Origin: Legionella bozemanae
GTDB lineage: Bacteria > Pseudomonadota > Gammaproteobacteria > Legionellales > Legionellaceae
Length of the DNA: 64,000 nucleotides
Assembly: GCF_001648595.1 (NCBI RefSeq)
Contig: NZ_LBAW01000019.1
Coordinates: 1 to 64,000, forward strand
Direction of reading: 5' to 3'
A program made the translations under genes and the position numbers. Every line of letters starts with the position of its first letter. Position 1 is the stretch's first letter. The notes beneath the pieces were generated by a model. That model saw only the letters and a list, made by a program, of their open reading frames with translations, did no database searches and had not been told where the DNA came from. Positions 55,816 to 64,000 of the stretch are shown in pieces.

Positions 55816-57108
55816 ATGACACCATCAGAATCAGCTGAGTTGCATATTGTACAGGAATTATCGCAGCGTATTGTGGAAGCGCAACGCAAGATCAGGATTC
55901 TTGATAGTATTAAATGGGATGAGACGATAAAAAAGGAATTTTTTAAGAATAAAGGCAAAAAGCTTCCCGCTGTAGATAAAGAATATTACGACAAAAAGCC
56001 TTTGCCTTTTGATGTTCATGACAAACAAGAAGAGTTTCGTATCATTTTGCGTGATACTCAAAATCAACTTGGACAATATTCTACCTTAACTCGTTTAATA
56101 CGTCGTCAGTGTGAAGAATACAGTCGAGCCACGCAAATGCTCGCGGTGCGAGGTACTCCGGCATTTTCTGAATTAGCAATGGAATTGTATGGTAGTCCCA
56201 ATGATGTATTTTACGCGGGTGGGCCACGCATGTCTGAAATGGGGACTTTACTCTTTGATGTGTTATCGGGTCTTAGTGTTCAATTGCAATCTGAAGCTGA
56301 TGTAAAACGTTATACACCACAACAGGCTCAAGAAATTTTGCAAGCGCGTTTAGGACAGTTTTTTGATAAACATCCTGGCAAGGTAACCGTGATGATCAGT
56401 GACGATATGATTGCGGATGCTTCTGCTGGAGCGGACAGCATTAAACTAAGCCAACAAGCTATGTTCAGTGAGCGTGATCTTCGTTATCTGGAAGTCCATG
56501 AAGGTTGGGTGCACGTCGGAACAACCTTGAATGGCTCTATGCAGCCTAATTGTTTTTTCCTTTCCAAGGGCTCGCCTTCCAGCAGCGTTATTCAAGAAGG
56601 TTTGGCAGTAATTACGGAAGTTGTTACGTTTTCTTCATATCCCAGTCGCATGTTAAAGATTACCAATCGCGTGATTGCTCTAGACATGGTCACCCAAGGG
56701 GCAAACTTTCTCGATATTTATAATTATTTTATGGAGTGTGGTTTAAGCGAAGAAGACAGTTATAATCAAACAGTACGCGTTTTCAGGGGAAGTACGCCAA
56801 CCGGAGGACCGTTTACCAAAGATTTATCTTATGCTAAAGGTTTTGTATTAATTTACAATTACATCCGTTTTGCGATCAGTCGAAAGCATGTTGATTCTAT
56901 TCCCTTATTATTTACCGGGAAATTAGTTCTCGATGATTTGCCTTTACTCACTGAATTAAAAGAGCGTGGGGTCTTAACCAATCCTGTTTATCTTCCACCC
57001 CCATTTCAAGATTTAGCGGCATTAAGTGCTTGGATGAGTTTTTCTTTATATTTGAATCAGTTTGATTTGAATGAGATTCAAAAGAATTTTCGCTTTTTGA
57101 TTGTTTGA
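55816..57108 (+). CDS. DUF1704 (QEGLA-motif) putative metallopeptidase
   Basis: A 430-residue protein of the family annotated as flavohemoglobin-expression-modulating QEGLA-motif protein. The zinc-site signature is H228-E229-xxx-H233 (LEVHEGWVHVGTTLNG), with the third acidic ligand in Q260-E261-G-L-A. The same HExxxH...E layout is found in the eukaryotic MATCAP tyrosine carboxypeptidases, so proteolysis is plausible. The bacterial substrate is unknown. It lies ten bases after the BamC-like gene and is likely in the dapA operon. Confidence 0.85.
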   Translation: MTPSESAELHIVQELSQRIVEAQRKIRILDSIKWDETIKKEFFKNKGKKLPAVDKEYYDKKPLPFDVHDKQEEFRIILRDTQNQLGQYSTLTRLIRRQCEEYSRATQMLAVRGTPAFSELAMELYGSPNDVFYAGGPRMSEMGTLLFDVLSGLSVQLQSEADVKRYTPQQAQEILQARLGQFFDKHPGKVTVMISDDMIADASAGADSIKLSQQAMFSERDLRYLEVHEGWVHVGTTLNGSMQPNCFFLSKGSPSSSVIQEGLAVITEVVTFSSYPSRMLKITNRVIALDMVTQGANFLDIYNYFMECGLSEEDSYNQTVRVFRGSTPTGGPFTKDLSYAKGFVLIYNYIRFAISRKHVDSIPLLFTGKLVLDDLPLLTELKERGVLTNPVYLPPPFQDLAALSAWMSFSLYLNQFDLNEIQKNFRFLIV

Positions 57109-57213
57109 AAAAATACGTATTTTACAGTCTGCAATTATGCCTAAAAAGACTGCCATCCCTGCGTAGGTTTGAATCTTCTAGACATTGCTAAAAAAACAGT
57201 CCAGCTCTATTCT

Positions 57214-57306
57214 GACGTCCCTTGGCTTGTCCGCGGGATCCAGAGGATCTGGCACTAAAACACTGGACTCGCAGACACCCCCGCGAACGAGTCGTGGGGG
57301 TGGGGT
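57214..57306. repeat. GC-rich palindromic repeat, copy 4
   Basis: GGCTTGTCCGCGGGATCCAG and AACGAGTCGTGGGGGTGGGG surround the central AAAACACTGGACTCGCAGAC shared with copy 1. A further hairpin at 57357-57381 (CCTGGGT...ACCCAGGCTAC, then TTTTTT) is a fragment of the repeat inside the MITE at 34645. No gene is seen in this 303-bp gap. Confidence 0.62.
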
Positions 57307-57411
57307 AGGCAGAGATCCAATTTTGAATAGAAAATTAAATAAAAATCTACTGTTACCTGGGTTGCATTGTTTCACCCAGGCTACGGTTTTTTAAATTTAA
57401 ATGTACGATAA

Positions 57412-57906
57412 TCAGCCTTTGCACGCTACAGTTTGCATAAGCTCAAGTGATTCTTCTTTTTCTTGTTGCGGTGTAAAGAAGCGATGAGCGAGACTGTAAC
57501 TTAAATTTGGCTTCGTTTGTTCTTGTAATGCCCTTGTTAATTGAGGATATTCATCCACGAGTAATTTCGCCTGTTCTTTGATGTATGAATCATCAGACTT
57601 ATTAATCATAGTTACATAATGCGCTGCTTTTTTCAGATCGCCAGGTTCTGTTGATTTTCCCAATATTTGACACATAACCAACATTGCATTAGTACATCCC
57701 AAATTAGCAGCTTGGCGCATTGTTTGTTTGTACTGAGAAGATGTTGGTGGATAAATATGGGCTAAATGATATAAGGCCATAGGGTTCTCTTGAGCTAAAG
57801 CCATCATTTTAGGTAAATGTTGGACTACGGCTTGTTTTAAAACAGGATCATTAGGTGATCTGTGTAATTGATTTACCAATACAGCAAATTCATTACTTGA
57901 AGACAT
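57412..57906 (-). CDS. Sel1/TPR-like protein, possible effector
   Basis: A 164-residue soluble helical protein. NPMALYHLAHIYPPTSSQYK and then TMRQAANLGCTNAMLVMCQI resemble Sel1-type repeats, in which Ala and Gly occupy packing positions. The C-terminus has an acidic stretch (FTPQQEKEESLELMQTVACK) of the type found in Dot/Icm substrates. No signal peptide is present. The family is not recognised with confidence. Confidence 0.6.
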   Translation of the reverse strand: MSSSNEFAVLVNQLHRSPNDPVLKQAVVQHLPKMMALAQENPMALYHLAHIYPPTSSQYKQTMRQAANLGCTNAMLVMCQILGKSTEPGDLKKAAHYVTMINKSDDSYIKEQAKLLVDEYPQLTRALQEQTKPNLSYSLAHRFFTPQQEKEESLELMQTVACKG

Positions 57907-57982
57907 ATCCTACCCCTAACTTAAACTCATTCCCTTGTAGGATAAAAGATCAAGGTTAAGACAAGATTAAGGAGGATAGGCT

Positions 57983-58738
57983 TTACGTTTTTTTTACATT
58001 GTCAAATACTGCCCATCCTAAATGGAACAGCATATGTGCCAAGATTGCTACAATAAGTCCATATTGCCAAAATAGATACCCGAAAAGTAATGATTGGTAA
58101 AGGCTAAGTAAAATTAGAGAATAAATGAAACGTCGAGTCGAGGTACAGCCCGCGGCAAGGTAAGCCGGGAGTTGGCTTACTGCAAATACTAATCCACTAA
58201 TAACAATTGAAATCCAAATAATTAAGACAGGATATTGTTTCGTAAAGAGCAGTGCGAAAAAGGTGGCAAGATTCATTAATCCCCATCGAGCAATAACTTC
58301 TTCTACTACACCGCCATAAAGAACACAGCCATCAAGACCAAGAGCCAGGCGAATATTAGTCATAATTTCCATGTTTTTTTTATCTATGATGCGTGCAATG
58401 ACACCATAATAAAGAACCAGAAACACCAGCAATCCAAAAAAAGCATACAAAACAGTAGGTAATAAAATAGGAAGTAACGCATTTATTCCTACAGTACCCT
58501 GTAGAAGTTCTTCAAGTATTGTGGCATGTAAGCCAGTAGTATTAGATAATACAGCACCTGCAATGCACAGGACCAAAACCATAAATAAGGTTTGCAAGAT
58601 GGCAAAACGACTCACCCGTTTTTGCAGCTCTTCGGAATTATCTGGTAATAAAAAATAAATTAAACGTTTTATTGCAATGACAACACCTGGGATGGATAAG
58701 CAGAACAAAACGATAATTAACGGCCAATTGATTGTCAT
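57983..58738 (-). CDS. CPBP-family (CAAX protease-like) membrane protein with altered motif 2
   Basis: A 251-residue protein with about seven to eight membrane helices. Motif 1 EExxxR is present at Glu146-Glu147-Arg151 (GGVVEEVIARWG). Motif 2, normally FxxxH, reads F185-AVS-Q189 (FAVSQLPAYL), so the His is replaced by Gln. Motif 3 is represented by His235/His239 (AHMLFHLGW). Family members are intramembrane glutamic proteases or bacteriocin-immunity proteins. The Gln change makes catalysis uncertain. Confidence 0.75.
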   Translation of the reverse strand: MTINWPLIIVLFCLSIPGVVIAIKRLIYFLLPDNSEELQKRVSRFAILQTLFMVLVLCIAGAVLSNTTGLHATILEELLQGTVGINALLPILLPTVLYAFFGLLVFLVLYYGVIARIIDKKNMEIMTNIRLALGLDGCVLYGGVVEEVIARWGLMNLATFFALLFTKQYPVLIIWISIVISGLVFAVSQLPAYLAAGCTSTRRFIYSLILLSLYQSLLFGYLFWQYGLIVAILAHMLFHLGWAVFDNVKKT

Positions 58739-58899
58739 TTATTATCCTTAAATAGAAGCGCTCAGCCCATATCAGTGAACCGCTGTATTCGGTGCATCTC
58801 GCGCGAGAAATGTTCCTAATCAATGCTCACATACCAATGTATGCTGCGCTTGCTTAGAAAAATTTTCTCACAACCTCCACGCAAATCCAACTGTTCAAG

Positions 58900-60198
58900 T
58901 TAATATGGGAACGAGTTATTACTCTTAAATAGTACGGCATAGAAAAATCCATCCATACCTTGTTCCCCGGGTAAAATCTGTAAGCCATGCTTTGTTGCAT
59001 GTCCACTGATCCCGTATTCTTTTATTATCGTACAGTCTGGATGGGTTGCAACAAAATTTGCAATTTGTTGCTCATTTTCAGCGGGCATCACTGAACAAGT
59101 GGCATAAACCAGTAAGCCGCCTTTTGCGAGCAAAGGCCATAAGCAATCGAGCATGTTCTGCTGGATTTTAGTTATAGTAACAATTTCTTCATTGTTACGT
59201 AGTAATTTTATATCTGAATGGCGTCGAATGACACCTGTTGCAGAACAAGGAGCATCTAATAAAATACGATCAAAAAGTTGGCCATCCCACCATTGGGTAG
59301 GAGTTAAAGCATCGCCCTCCATTAATGTTGCATGCAAATTAAGGCGGTCTAAGTTTTCTCGCACGCGTTTCAATCGTTTGGGATCAACATCTAAAGCAAT
59401 ACACGCCGACAGATTAGGTTCTTTTTCTAGAATATGGCAGGTTTTTCCTCCGGGAGCACAACAGGCATCGAGAAGACGTAACCCTGGTTTTAAGGACAAT
59501 AAAGAGGCAGCCAATTGTGCTGCGCCATCTTGAACGGAAATACATCCTTCTGCAAAACCAGGGAGCTGGCGCACATCACAAGGCGTTATTAAATTAATTC
59601 CTTCGGGTGCTACAGGATGGAGTTCAGCAGCAATGCCTTCTCGTTTTAAAATCTGTAAATATTCGGCAACAGAATTTTTTTGTACATTAACTCTTAAGGT
59701 CATGGGGGGATGCATGTCATTTGCTTGAGCGATGGATTGCCAGTCATCAGGCCAATCTGTTTGTAAACGATCCAATAACCATAGGGGCTGGCCATGAATG
59801 AATAAAGGATCAGTGTTAAGACGTGCCAAAATTTCTTTTTGCTGACGGCAAAAATTGCGTAAAACGGCGTTCACCAAGCCTTTTGCCCATGGTTTTTTGA
59901 TTTTTTCAAGTAAGGCAACTGTTTCCTTGACTACGGCATAATCAGGCAGCTGCATATAGTGTAATTGATAAAGACCGATAAGCAACGCTACCCAGATTTC
60001 CAATTCTTTAGGTTTTTTTTGCAGTAAACATTCTGCTAAGGCCTGTAAACGAAAATAATGACGACAAAAGCCAAAGCAAATCTCTTTGGTCATCGGGCTG
60101 ACTTCGGTTGTTGCAGGCATAAGCTGGGATAACGATGATTTTCCAGTTAATAAGTGAGTTAAAATTTTTAAGGCATGCAGTCGTTCATTCTTGTTCAT
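58900..60198 (-). CDS. rsmB: 16S rRNA m5C967 methyltransferase RsmB
   Basis: A 432-residue methyltransferase of the RsmB/Sun type. An N-terminal NusB-like RNA-binding domain (1-135) is followed by the SAM-binding motif [16 protein letters not shown], the PC motif [19 protein letters not shown], and the catalytic Cys in [14 protein letters not shown] start at the ATG at 60198, which overlaps the fmt stop by four bases. This is the usual def-fmt-rsmB order. Confidence 0.95.
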   Translation of the reverse strand: MNKNERLHALKILTHLLTGKSSLSQLMPATTEVSPMTKEICFGFCRHYFRLQALAECLLQKKPKELEIWVALLIGLYQLHYMQLPDYAVVKETVALLEKIKKPWAKGLVNAVLRNFCRQQKEILARLNTDPLFIHGQPLWLLDRLQTDWPDDWQSIAQANDMHPPMTLRVNVQKNSVAEYLQILKREGIAAELHPVAPEGINLITPCDVRQLPGFAEGCISVQDGAAQLAASLLSLKPGLRLLDACCAPGGKTCHILEKEPNLSACIALDVDPKRLKRVRENLDRLNLHATLMEGDALTPTQWWDGQLFDRILLDAPCSATGVIRRHSDIKLLRNNEEIVTITKIQQNMLDCLWPLLAKGGLLVYATCSVMPAENEQQIANFVATHPDCTIIKEYGISGHATKHGLQILPGEQGMDGFFYAVLFKSNNSFPY

Positions 60199-61139
60199 GA
60201 AAACACAAATCCTGCATGTACCTGTGATTTGGAGGAATTTAACCAATCTGCTATGGAAATTACTTTAGCACCTGGAAACTGAATTCGCTGCACGAGCACG
60301 CCTTGCTCTCCGGTTGCCACCAACATCCCTTTTTTATCGATGTTGACTACAGTACCCGGTGGTTGGGAAAAGGGTAGTGCCACAACTTGGGCTTGATGGA
60401 TTCGCAAAATTTCTTCATTTAAGTGTGTGTAAGTGATTGGCCAGGGATTGAATGCGCGAATTTTTCGATCGATTTCTACTGCAGTTTGTTGCCAGTTAAT
60501 GTGCGCATCTTCTTTATTAATTTTGCTGGCATAGGTAGCTAATTCATTATTTTGAATTTCAGGTTTTGCGCTTTGGGAAGCTAATTCATCTAAGGTTTGG
60601 AGTAAAGGTTGCGCGGAAATTTTTGCCAGACTGTCATGCAAGCTTTGTGCTGTTTCTGTGGTACTTATCGGACAGGTGATTTTACGCAGTATAGCACCTG
60701 TATCCATGCCGGCATCCATTTGCATAATTGTTACCCCAGACTCTGTATCGCCATGAAGAATGGCGGATTGAATGGGAGAGGCGCCACGCCAACGAGGTAA
60801 CAAGGAAGCATGTACATTAATACAGCCTAAGCGGGGAATTTCCAGCACTGCTTTAGGCAAGATTAAACCATAAGCGATGACGACCATGACATCAGGTTTT
60901 AATGCTGCAAGCTCTGCGATTGTTTCAGGATTTTTGAAATTCAGCGGTTGATAGACTGGAATTTGATGGTTTAATGCCCATTCTTTCACTGCAGATGCTT
61001 GTAGTTTTCGGCCGCGTCCTGCAGGACGGTCTGGTTGAGTATAAATTGCTTGAATATGATGTGTGGAATGCAGCAGTGCATTAAGACAAGGCAACCCAAA
61101 TTCTGGGGTTCCTGCGAAAACGATGTTCAATCGACTCAT
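60195..61139 (-). CDS. fmt: Methionyl-tRNA formyltransferase
   Basis: A 314-residue enzyme that formylates initiator Met-t[21 protein letters not shown] starts the Rossmann domain. The catalytic Asn, His and Asp lie in [20 protein letters not shown] and [11 protein letters not shown]. The C-terminal OB-fold binds the tRNA ([11 protein letters not shown] onward). It is separated from def by 294 bases that contain a palindromic repeat, and overlaps rsmB. Confidence 0.96.
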   Translation of the reverse strand: MSRLNIVFAGTPEFGLPCLNALLHSTHHIQAIYTQPDRPAGRGRKLQASAVKEWALNHQIPVYQPLNFKNPETIAELAALKPDVMVVIAYGLILPKAVLEIPRLGCINVHASLLPRWRGASPIQSAILHGDTESGVTIMQMDAGMDTGAILRKITCPISTTETAQSLHDSLAKISAQPLLQTLDELASQSAKPEIQNNELATYASKINKEDAHINWQQTAVEIDRKIRAFNPWPITYTHLNEEILRIHQAQVVALPFSQPPGTVVNIDKKGMLVATGEQGVLVQRIQFPGAKVISIADWLNSSKSQVHAGFVFS

Positions 61140-61252
61140 GATAATTACTCACCTCGATCAAGGAGCGTTTTTAAGAGACGCATCTTGAATGAAAAAACTG
61201 TGAAAAAAATGCAGCGCATTATCTTTGAGAAATCCCCTACAAATTCTCTTAT

Positions 61253-61363
61253 CCTACGTACCGCGCTTTATGCGCGGTATCCAGAGATCTTTCTTTAAAA
61301 AAGAGTCGGGAGGTACCCCCAAGGTATCGTTCTGGATACCGCGCATAAAGCGCGGTATGTAGG
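61253..61363. repeat. CCTACGTACCGCGCTTT palindromic repeat, complete copy
   Basis: CCTACGTACCGCGCTTTATG at the left and ATAAAGCGCGGTATGTAGG at the right are inverted over about 33 bases, with GGTATCCAG/CTGGATACC inside and a 40-base centre. It is inserted between def and fmt, genes that are usually adjacent. Confidence 0.75.
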
Positions 61364-61433
61364 GAAGCGCCTGTAAAATCTATTATTTTACAATAAACTG
61401 CTTTTTTAATTTTTGCGTCTACCACTCAGGGTA

Positions 61434-61943
61434 TTATTTACGTGCTTGTTGACGTTTAAATTTATCTAATTTTTTACGAGCCATGGCTTTTTTCAATGGG
61501 GAAAGCAGATCAATAAACAGTTTACCATTCATGTGATCAATTTCATGTTGCAAACATTCAGCGAGCAAGCCTTCGGCTTTAATTTCATAAGGGGTACCAT
61601 TTCTATCTAAGGCTTTTACTGTAACTTTTTCTGCACGGATAACCGTATCATAAGCACCGGGAACAGAAAGACAACCTTCTTCAAATTTTTTTTCGCCTTC
61701 TGATGCAATGATTTCAGGATTGATAATAACCATTTGCTCCTGTTTTTCGCCTGTAATATCAATTACGGACAAACGCAGACTAATACCAATTTGAGGCGCA
61801 GCAAGGCCAACGCCGCGAGCGTTGTACATTGTCTCAAACATGTCGTCAATTAGAGTTTGCAATTTGTCATCAAAATCAATAACAGGTTTTGCAACCGCTC
61901 TTAATCGAGCGTCAGGCAAATATAAAATCGGATGAATAGCCAT
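61434..61943 (-). CDS. def: Peptide deformylase
   Basis: A 169-residue metalloenzyme that removes the N-formyl group from new proteins. All three motifs are present: GVGLAAPQIG, EGCLSVPG (metal Cys) and QHEIDHMNGKLF (HExxH). The tail is basic (KKAMARKKLDKFKRQQARK). It is divergent from the LysM-dprA pair, as in other gamma-proteobacteria. Confidence 0.97.
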   Translation of the reverse strand: MAIHPILYLPDARLRAVAKPVIDFDDKLQTLIDDMFETMYNARGVGLAAPQIGISLRLSVIDITGEKQEQMVIINPEIIASEGEKKFEEGCLSVPGAYDTVIRAEKVTVKALDRNGTPYEIKAEGLLAECLQHEIDHMNGKLFIDLLSPLKKAMARKKLDKFKRQQARK

Positions 61944-62034
61944 TGTTTATCTGGTTCTCTACACAAAAATCATGCTAATATTATCCTTCATATATTGTAA
62001 GGCTGCAAGATATTCCAACAAAGGATTGCCTCGA

Positions 62035-63072
62035 ATGAGATTTATTCTCTTTATACCCTTCTTTTTTTTCACCACTTTGAATTATGCTTTAAGCTTGAAA
62101 GCAGACGCTCCTGAGCAGTATGTAGTTCAACATGGTGATACTTTATGGAGTATAGCAGGTCGCTATTTAGACAATCCCTGGGAATGGAAGGAACTTTGGC
62201 TGGCCAATCCAAAGATAAAAAATCCCAATCGTTTATATCCAGGAGCAGTTCTGGCTTTAGCCTATTCTGGAAACAGACCCTATATCAAAGTACTATCGAA
62301 TGGCACAATAAAATTATCACCTAATGTCCGTCCCTTATCTTTAGATGACCCCATCCCTGCAATTCTTTTAAATGAGATTAAACCTTTTTTAAACGAGTCG
62401 CTTATATTGGATCAAGATGTTATTAATCGGGCTCCTTACATCGTCTCTCTAATAGGAGAGCGCATGTTGGCTGGCCAAGGAGATAAAGCTTATGTTAAAG
62501 GATTACATCCTTCACGAGTACTGCCTGCAATAGGGGTCCCTGCTTATTCTGTTTTTAGGGGTGGAAAAGATTATGTGCACCCTATAACCAAAGAGTTTTT
62601 GGGATATCGAGCGAATTTGGTAGGTAATGCAGAGTTGCTTGCAGGGGGGGAACCTGCAACTATTTTATTAACTGACATTAATGAAGGTGTTAAAGTACAA
62701 GATAGTGTCCTGATTAATAATAGCCCTGGATTTAATTTGAATTTTGTGCCCAAAGCGCCTTTGTTCCTTGTAAAGGGATTTATTATCGACATGCCTAATG
62801 GCATGCCTGATGGGAATGTCGAAGAAGCTGTTGGCGGCGTGGTCGTGGTTAGTTTGGGTGCCCGAGACGGGCTTGAAGCAGGGGATGTCCTGGCTATCTA
62901 TAGAAAATCACGTCTCGTCAATGATCCCCAAAATAGGCTGTTCCCTGTCCGATTGCCTCCTGAACGTATTGGTGAGGCTATGGTTTTCCGCGTGTTTACG
63001 AAAACCAGTTTTGCTTTAATCGTTCGTTCATCCCGCGCTGTTTATTTATTAAATTTAGTGACCAATCCATGA
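62035..63072 (+). CDS. LysM-domain secreted protein
   Basis: A 345-residue periplasmic protein with a signal peptide (MRFILFIPFFFFTTLNYALS) and one LysM domain (YVVQHGDTLWSIAGRYLDNP, then NRLYPGAVLALAY), which binds peptidoglycan. The remaining 240 residues are beta-rich and end in a part (GDVLAIYRKSRLVNDP) typical of the LysM protein paired with dprA in gamma-proteobacteria. I start at the ATG at 62035, which gives a standard signal peptide, not at 61972. It overlaps dprA by four bases. Confidence 0.88.
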   Translation: MRFILFIPFFFFTTLNYALSLKADAPEQYVVQHGDTLWSIAGRYLDNPWEWKELWLANPKIKNPNRLYPGAVLALAYSGNRPYIKVLSNGTIKLSPNVRPLSLDDPIPAILLNEIKPFLNESLILDQDVINRAPYIVSLIGERMLAGQGDKAYVKGLHPSRVLPAIGVPAYSVFRGGKDYVHPITKEFLGYRANLVGNAELLAGGEPATILLTDINEGVKVQDSVLINNSPGFNLNFVPKAPLFLVKGFIIDMPNGMPDGNVEEAVGGVVVVSLGARDGLEAGDVLAIYRKSRLVNDPQNRLFPVRLPPERIGEAMVFRVFTKTSFALIVRSSRAVYLLNLVTNP

Positions 63073-64000
63073 ATAATTTATCCTATTATCTCGCATTAAA
63101 CCGAATGGAGCGAGTGGGGCCGCGTACAGTAGACAAACTACAAAAACGTTGGCCTGATTTACAACAAATGTTCCAGCTCTCAGCAGTTGAACTGGAGCAA
63201 GCGGGTTTACCCTTTGCTTTGGCACAAACTATAGCGGGTTTTGATTTGAACTTGGTTCAAGAAGATCTTAGTTGGTTGGCGGCTGCAGACGATCATCATA
63301 TACTCACTTGGGATTCGCCTGAATATCCCGCTTTATTGAAGGAAATTACGGATCCTCCTATCGTTTTGTATGCAAAAGGACAGCTCTCCTGTTTCAATCA
63401 ACCTGCATTAGCTGTAGTAGGTAGCCGCAATCCTACGGTAACTGGAAGTGAAAATGCACGGCAATTTGCAAAAGCAATCGCATCCCATGGCGTTACTATC
63501 GTAAGTGGTTTGGCACTTGGTATTGACGCTCAGGCTCATTTGGGATGTTTGGAGGCAGGAGGACAAACAATTGCAGTTTTAGGCACTGGAATTGATCGAA
63601 TATATCCTCACCGGCACACGATATTGTCACAACAAATTGCGCAAGATGGCTTATTAGTGAGCGAATTTTGCTTAAAAAGTCCACCAAGCTCTGGACATTT
63701 CCCTAGAAGAAATCGTATAATAAGTGGTTTATCATTGTGCACTTTGGTTGTTGAGTCGGCAATCAAGAGTGGTTCGTTAATCACAGCACGAATGGCTTTG
63801 GAACAAAACCGAGATGTTTTAGCGATCCCTGGTTCCATTCATAATCCTCTGGCTCGAGGGTGTCATTACCTGTTGCAGCAAGGAGCCAAATTAGTTACTT
63901 CAGTGGTTGATGTTCTTGAGGAGTTACAGATTGAAGCAGAACAACAAACAGCTGATAAAGCTATTTTACCTCTTGCCAGCGGGAATAAAAACCTAGTAAA
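63069..64000 (+). CDS. dprA: DNA-processing protein DprA (3' end beyond window)
   Basis: The start ATG overlaps the stop of the LysM gene (ATGA). The frame stays open for 310 codons to the window end. The Rossmann-like DprA core is visible: LAVVGSRNPTVTGSENARQF, IVSGLALGIDAQAHLG, VLGTGIDRIYPHRH and FPRRNRIISGL. DprA loads RecA on incoming single strands during natural transformation. The C-terminal winged-helix domain should follow outside the window. Confidence 0.94.
   Translation, partial: MNNLSYYLALNRMERVGPRTVDKLQKRWPDLQQMFQLSAVELEQAGLPFALAQTIAGFDLNLVQEDLSWLAAADDHHILTWDSPEYPALLKEITDPPIVLYAKGQLSCFNQPALAVVGSRNPTVTGSENARQFAKAIASHGVTIVSGLALGIDAQAHLGCLEAGGQTIAVLGTGIDRIYPHRHTILSQQIAQDGLLVSEFCLKSPPSSGHFPRRNRIISGLSLCTLVVESAIKSGSLITARMALEQNRDVLAIPGSIHNPLARGCHYLLQQGAKLVTSVVDVLEELQIEAEQQTADKAILPLASGNKNLV

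Noticed and set aside
57178-57394. Overlapping reading frames on both strands in the gap after the DUF1704 gene
   Set aside because: Both are made of the GC-rich repeat and differ between repeat copies.

Overview
The window reads as chromosomal DNA of a Legionella species. The base composition is AT-rich. It carries htpA/htpB (groES/groEL) behind a sigma-32 promoter, a legiolysin-type 4-hydroxyphenylpyruvate dioxygenase, several effector-like proteins (ankyrin protein, helical-repeat proteins, acidic C-termini) and two promoters with tandem CTTAAT boxes matching the Legionella PmrA consensus that marks many Dot/Icm effector genes. Most other genes are gamma-proteobacterial housekeeping genes. 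No rRNA, tRNA, CRISPR array, prophage or complete transposase gene was seen.

Layout. 1-8.0 kb: a half-size EamA transporter, an ankyrin protein, lolC-lolD, asnS and three proteins of unknown function. 8.0-13.4 kb: composite repeats, then tyrosine and branched-chain amino acid catabolism (maleylacetoacetate isomerase, fumarylacetoacetase, HPPD, an O-methyltransferase, leucine dehydrogenase). 13.5-17.0 kb: a secreted protein and a coupled ugpQ-ugpB-DUF2165 operon. 17.0-26.2 kb: the main accessory locus, with two tandem ~990-residue SF2 helicase-like genes. Each has its own PmrA box, a 5' leader hairpin and a terminator. Helicase B is followed by two paralogous helical-repeat genes; between the helicases lies a small wreck of the same helical-repeat family. 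The duplicated unit therefore seems to have been a divergent two-gene module.

26.3-36.1 kb: a lipoprotein, slt, rpe, a small unknown, two adjacent perfect palindromes, an amino-acid binding protein, glnE, a secreted protein, a 124-bp MITE and rimO. 36.3-38.1 kb: a 602-residue protein ending in 31-residue repeats related to the helical-repeat genes at 24-26 kb. 38.3-42.1 kb: a tightly overlapped operon of GTP cyclohydrolase II/RibD-reductase fusion, zinc-type dehydrogenase, a 6-pyruvoyltetrahydropterin synthase (PTPS) homologue with Glu at the catalytic Cys position, and a GT4 glycosyltransferase, preceded by an MFS transporter. This looks like an uncharacterised route from GTP to a glycosylated pterin or pyrimidine.

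43.8-54.5 kb: dsbD, groES-groEL, an outer-membrane barrel, dps, then bdhA-patatin-adc-motA-motB on one strand and a glycine-zipper lipoprotein. 54.7-64.0 kb: dapA with a minimal BamC-like lipoprotein, a DUF1704 metallopeptidase-like protein, a Sel1-like protein, a CPBP membrane protein, rsmB-fmt-def, and divergently a LysM protein and dprA, which runs off the window end. At least six families of short palindromic or inverted-repeat elements fill the intergenic spaces; one MITE is nested inside another repeat.
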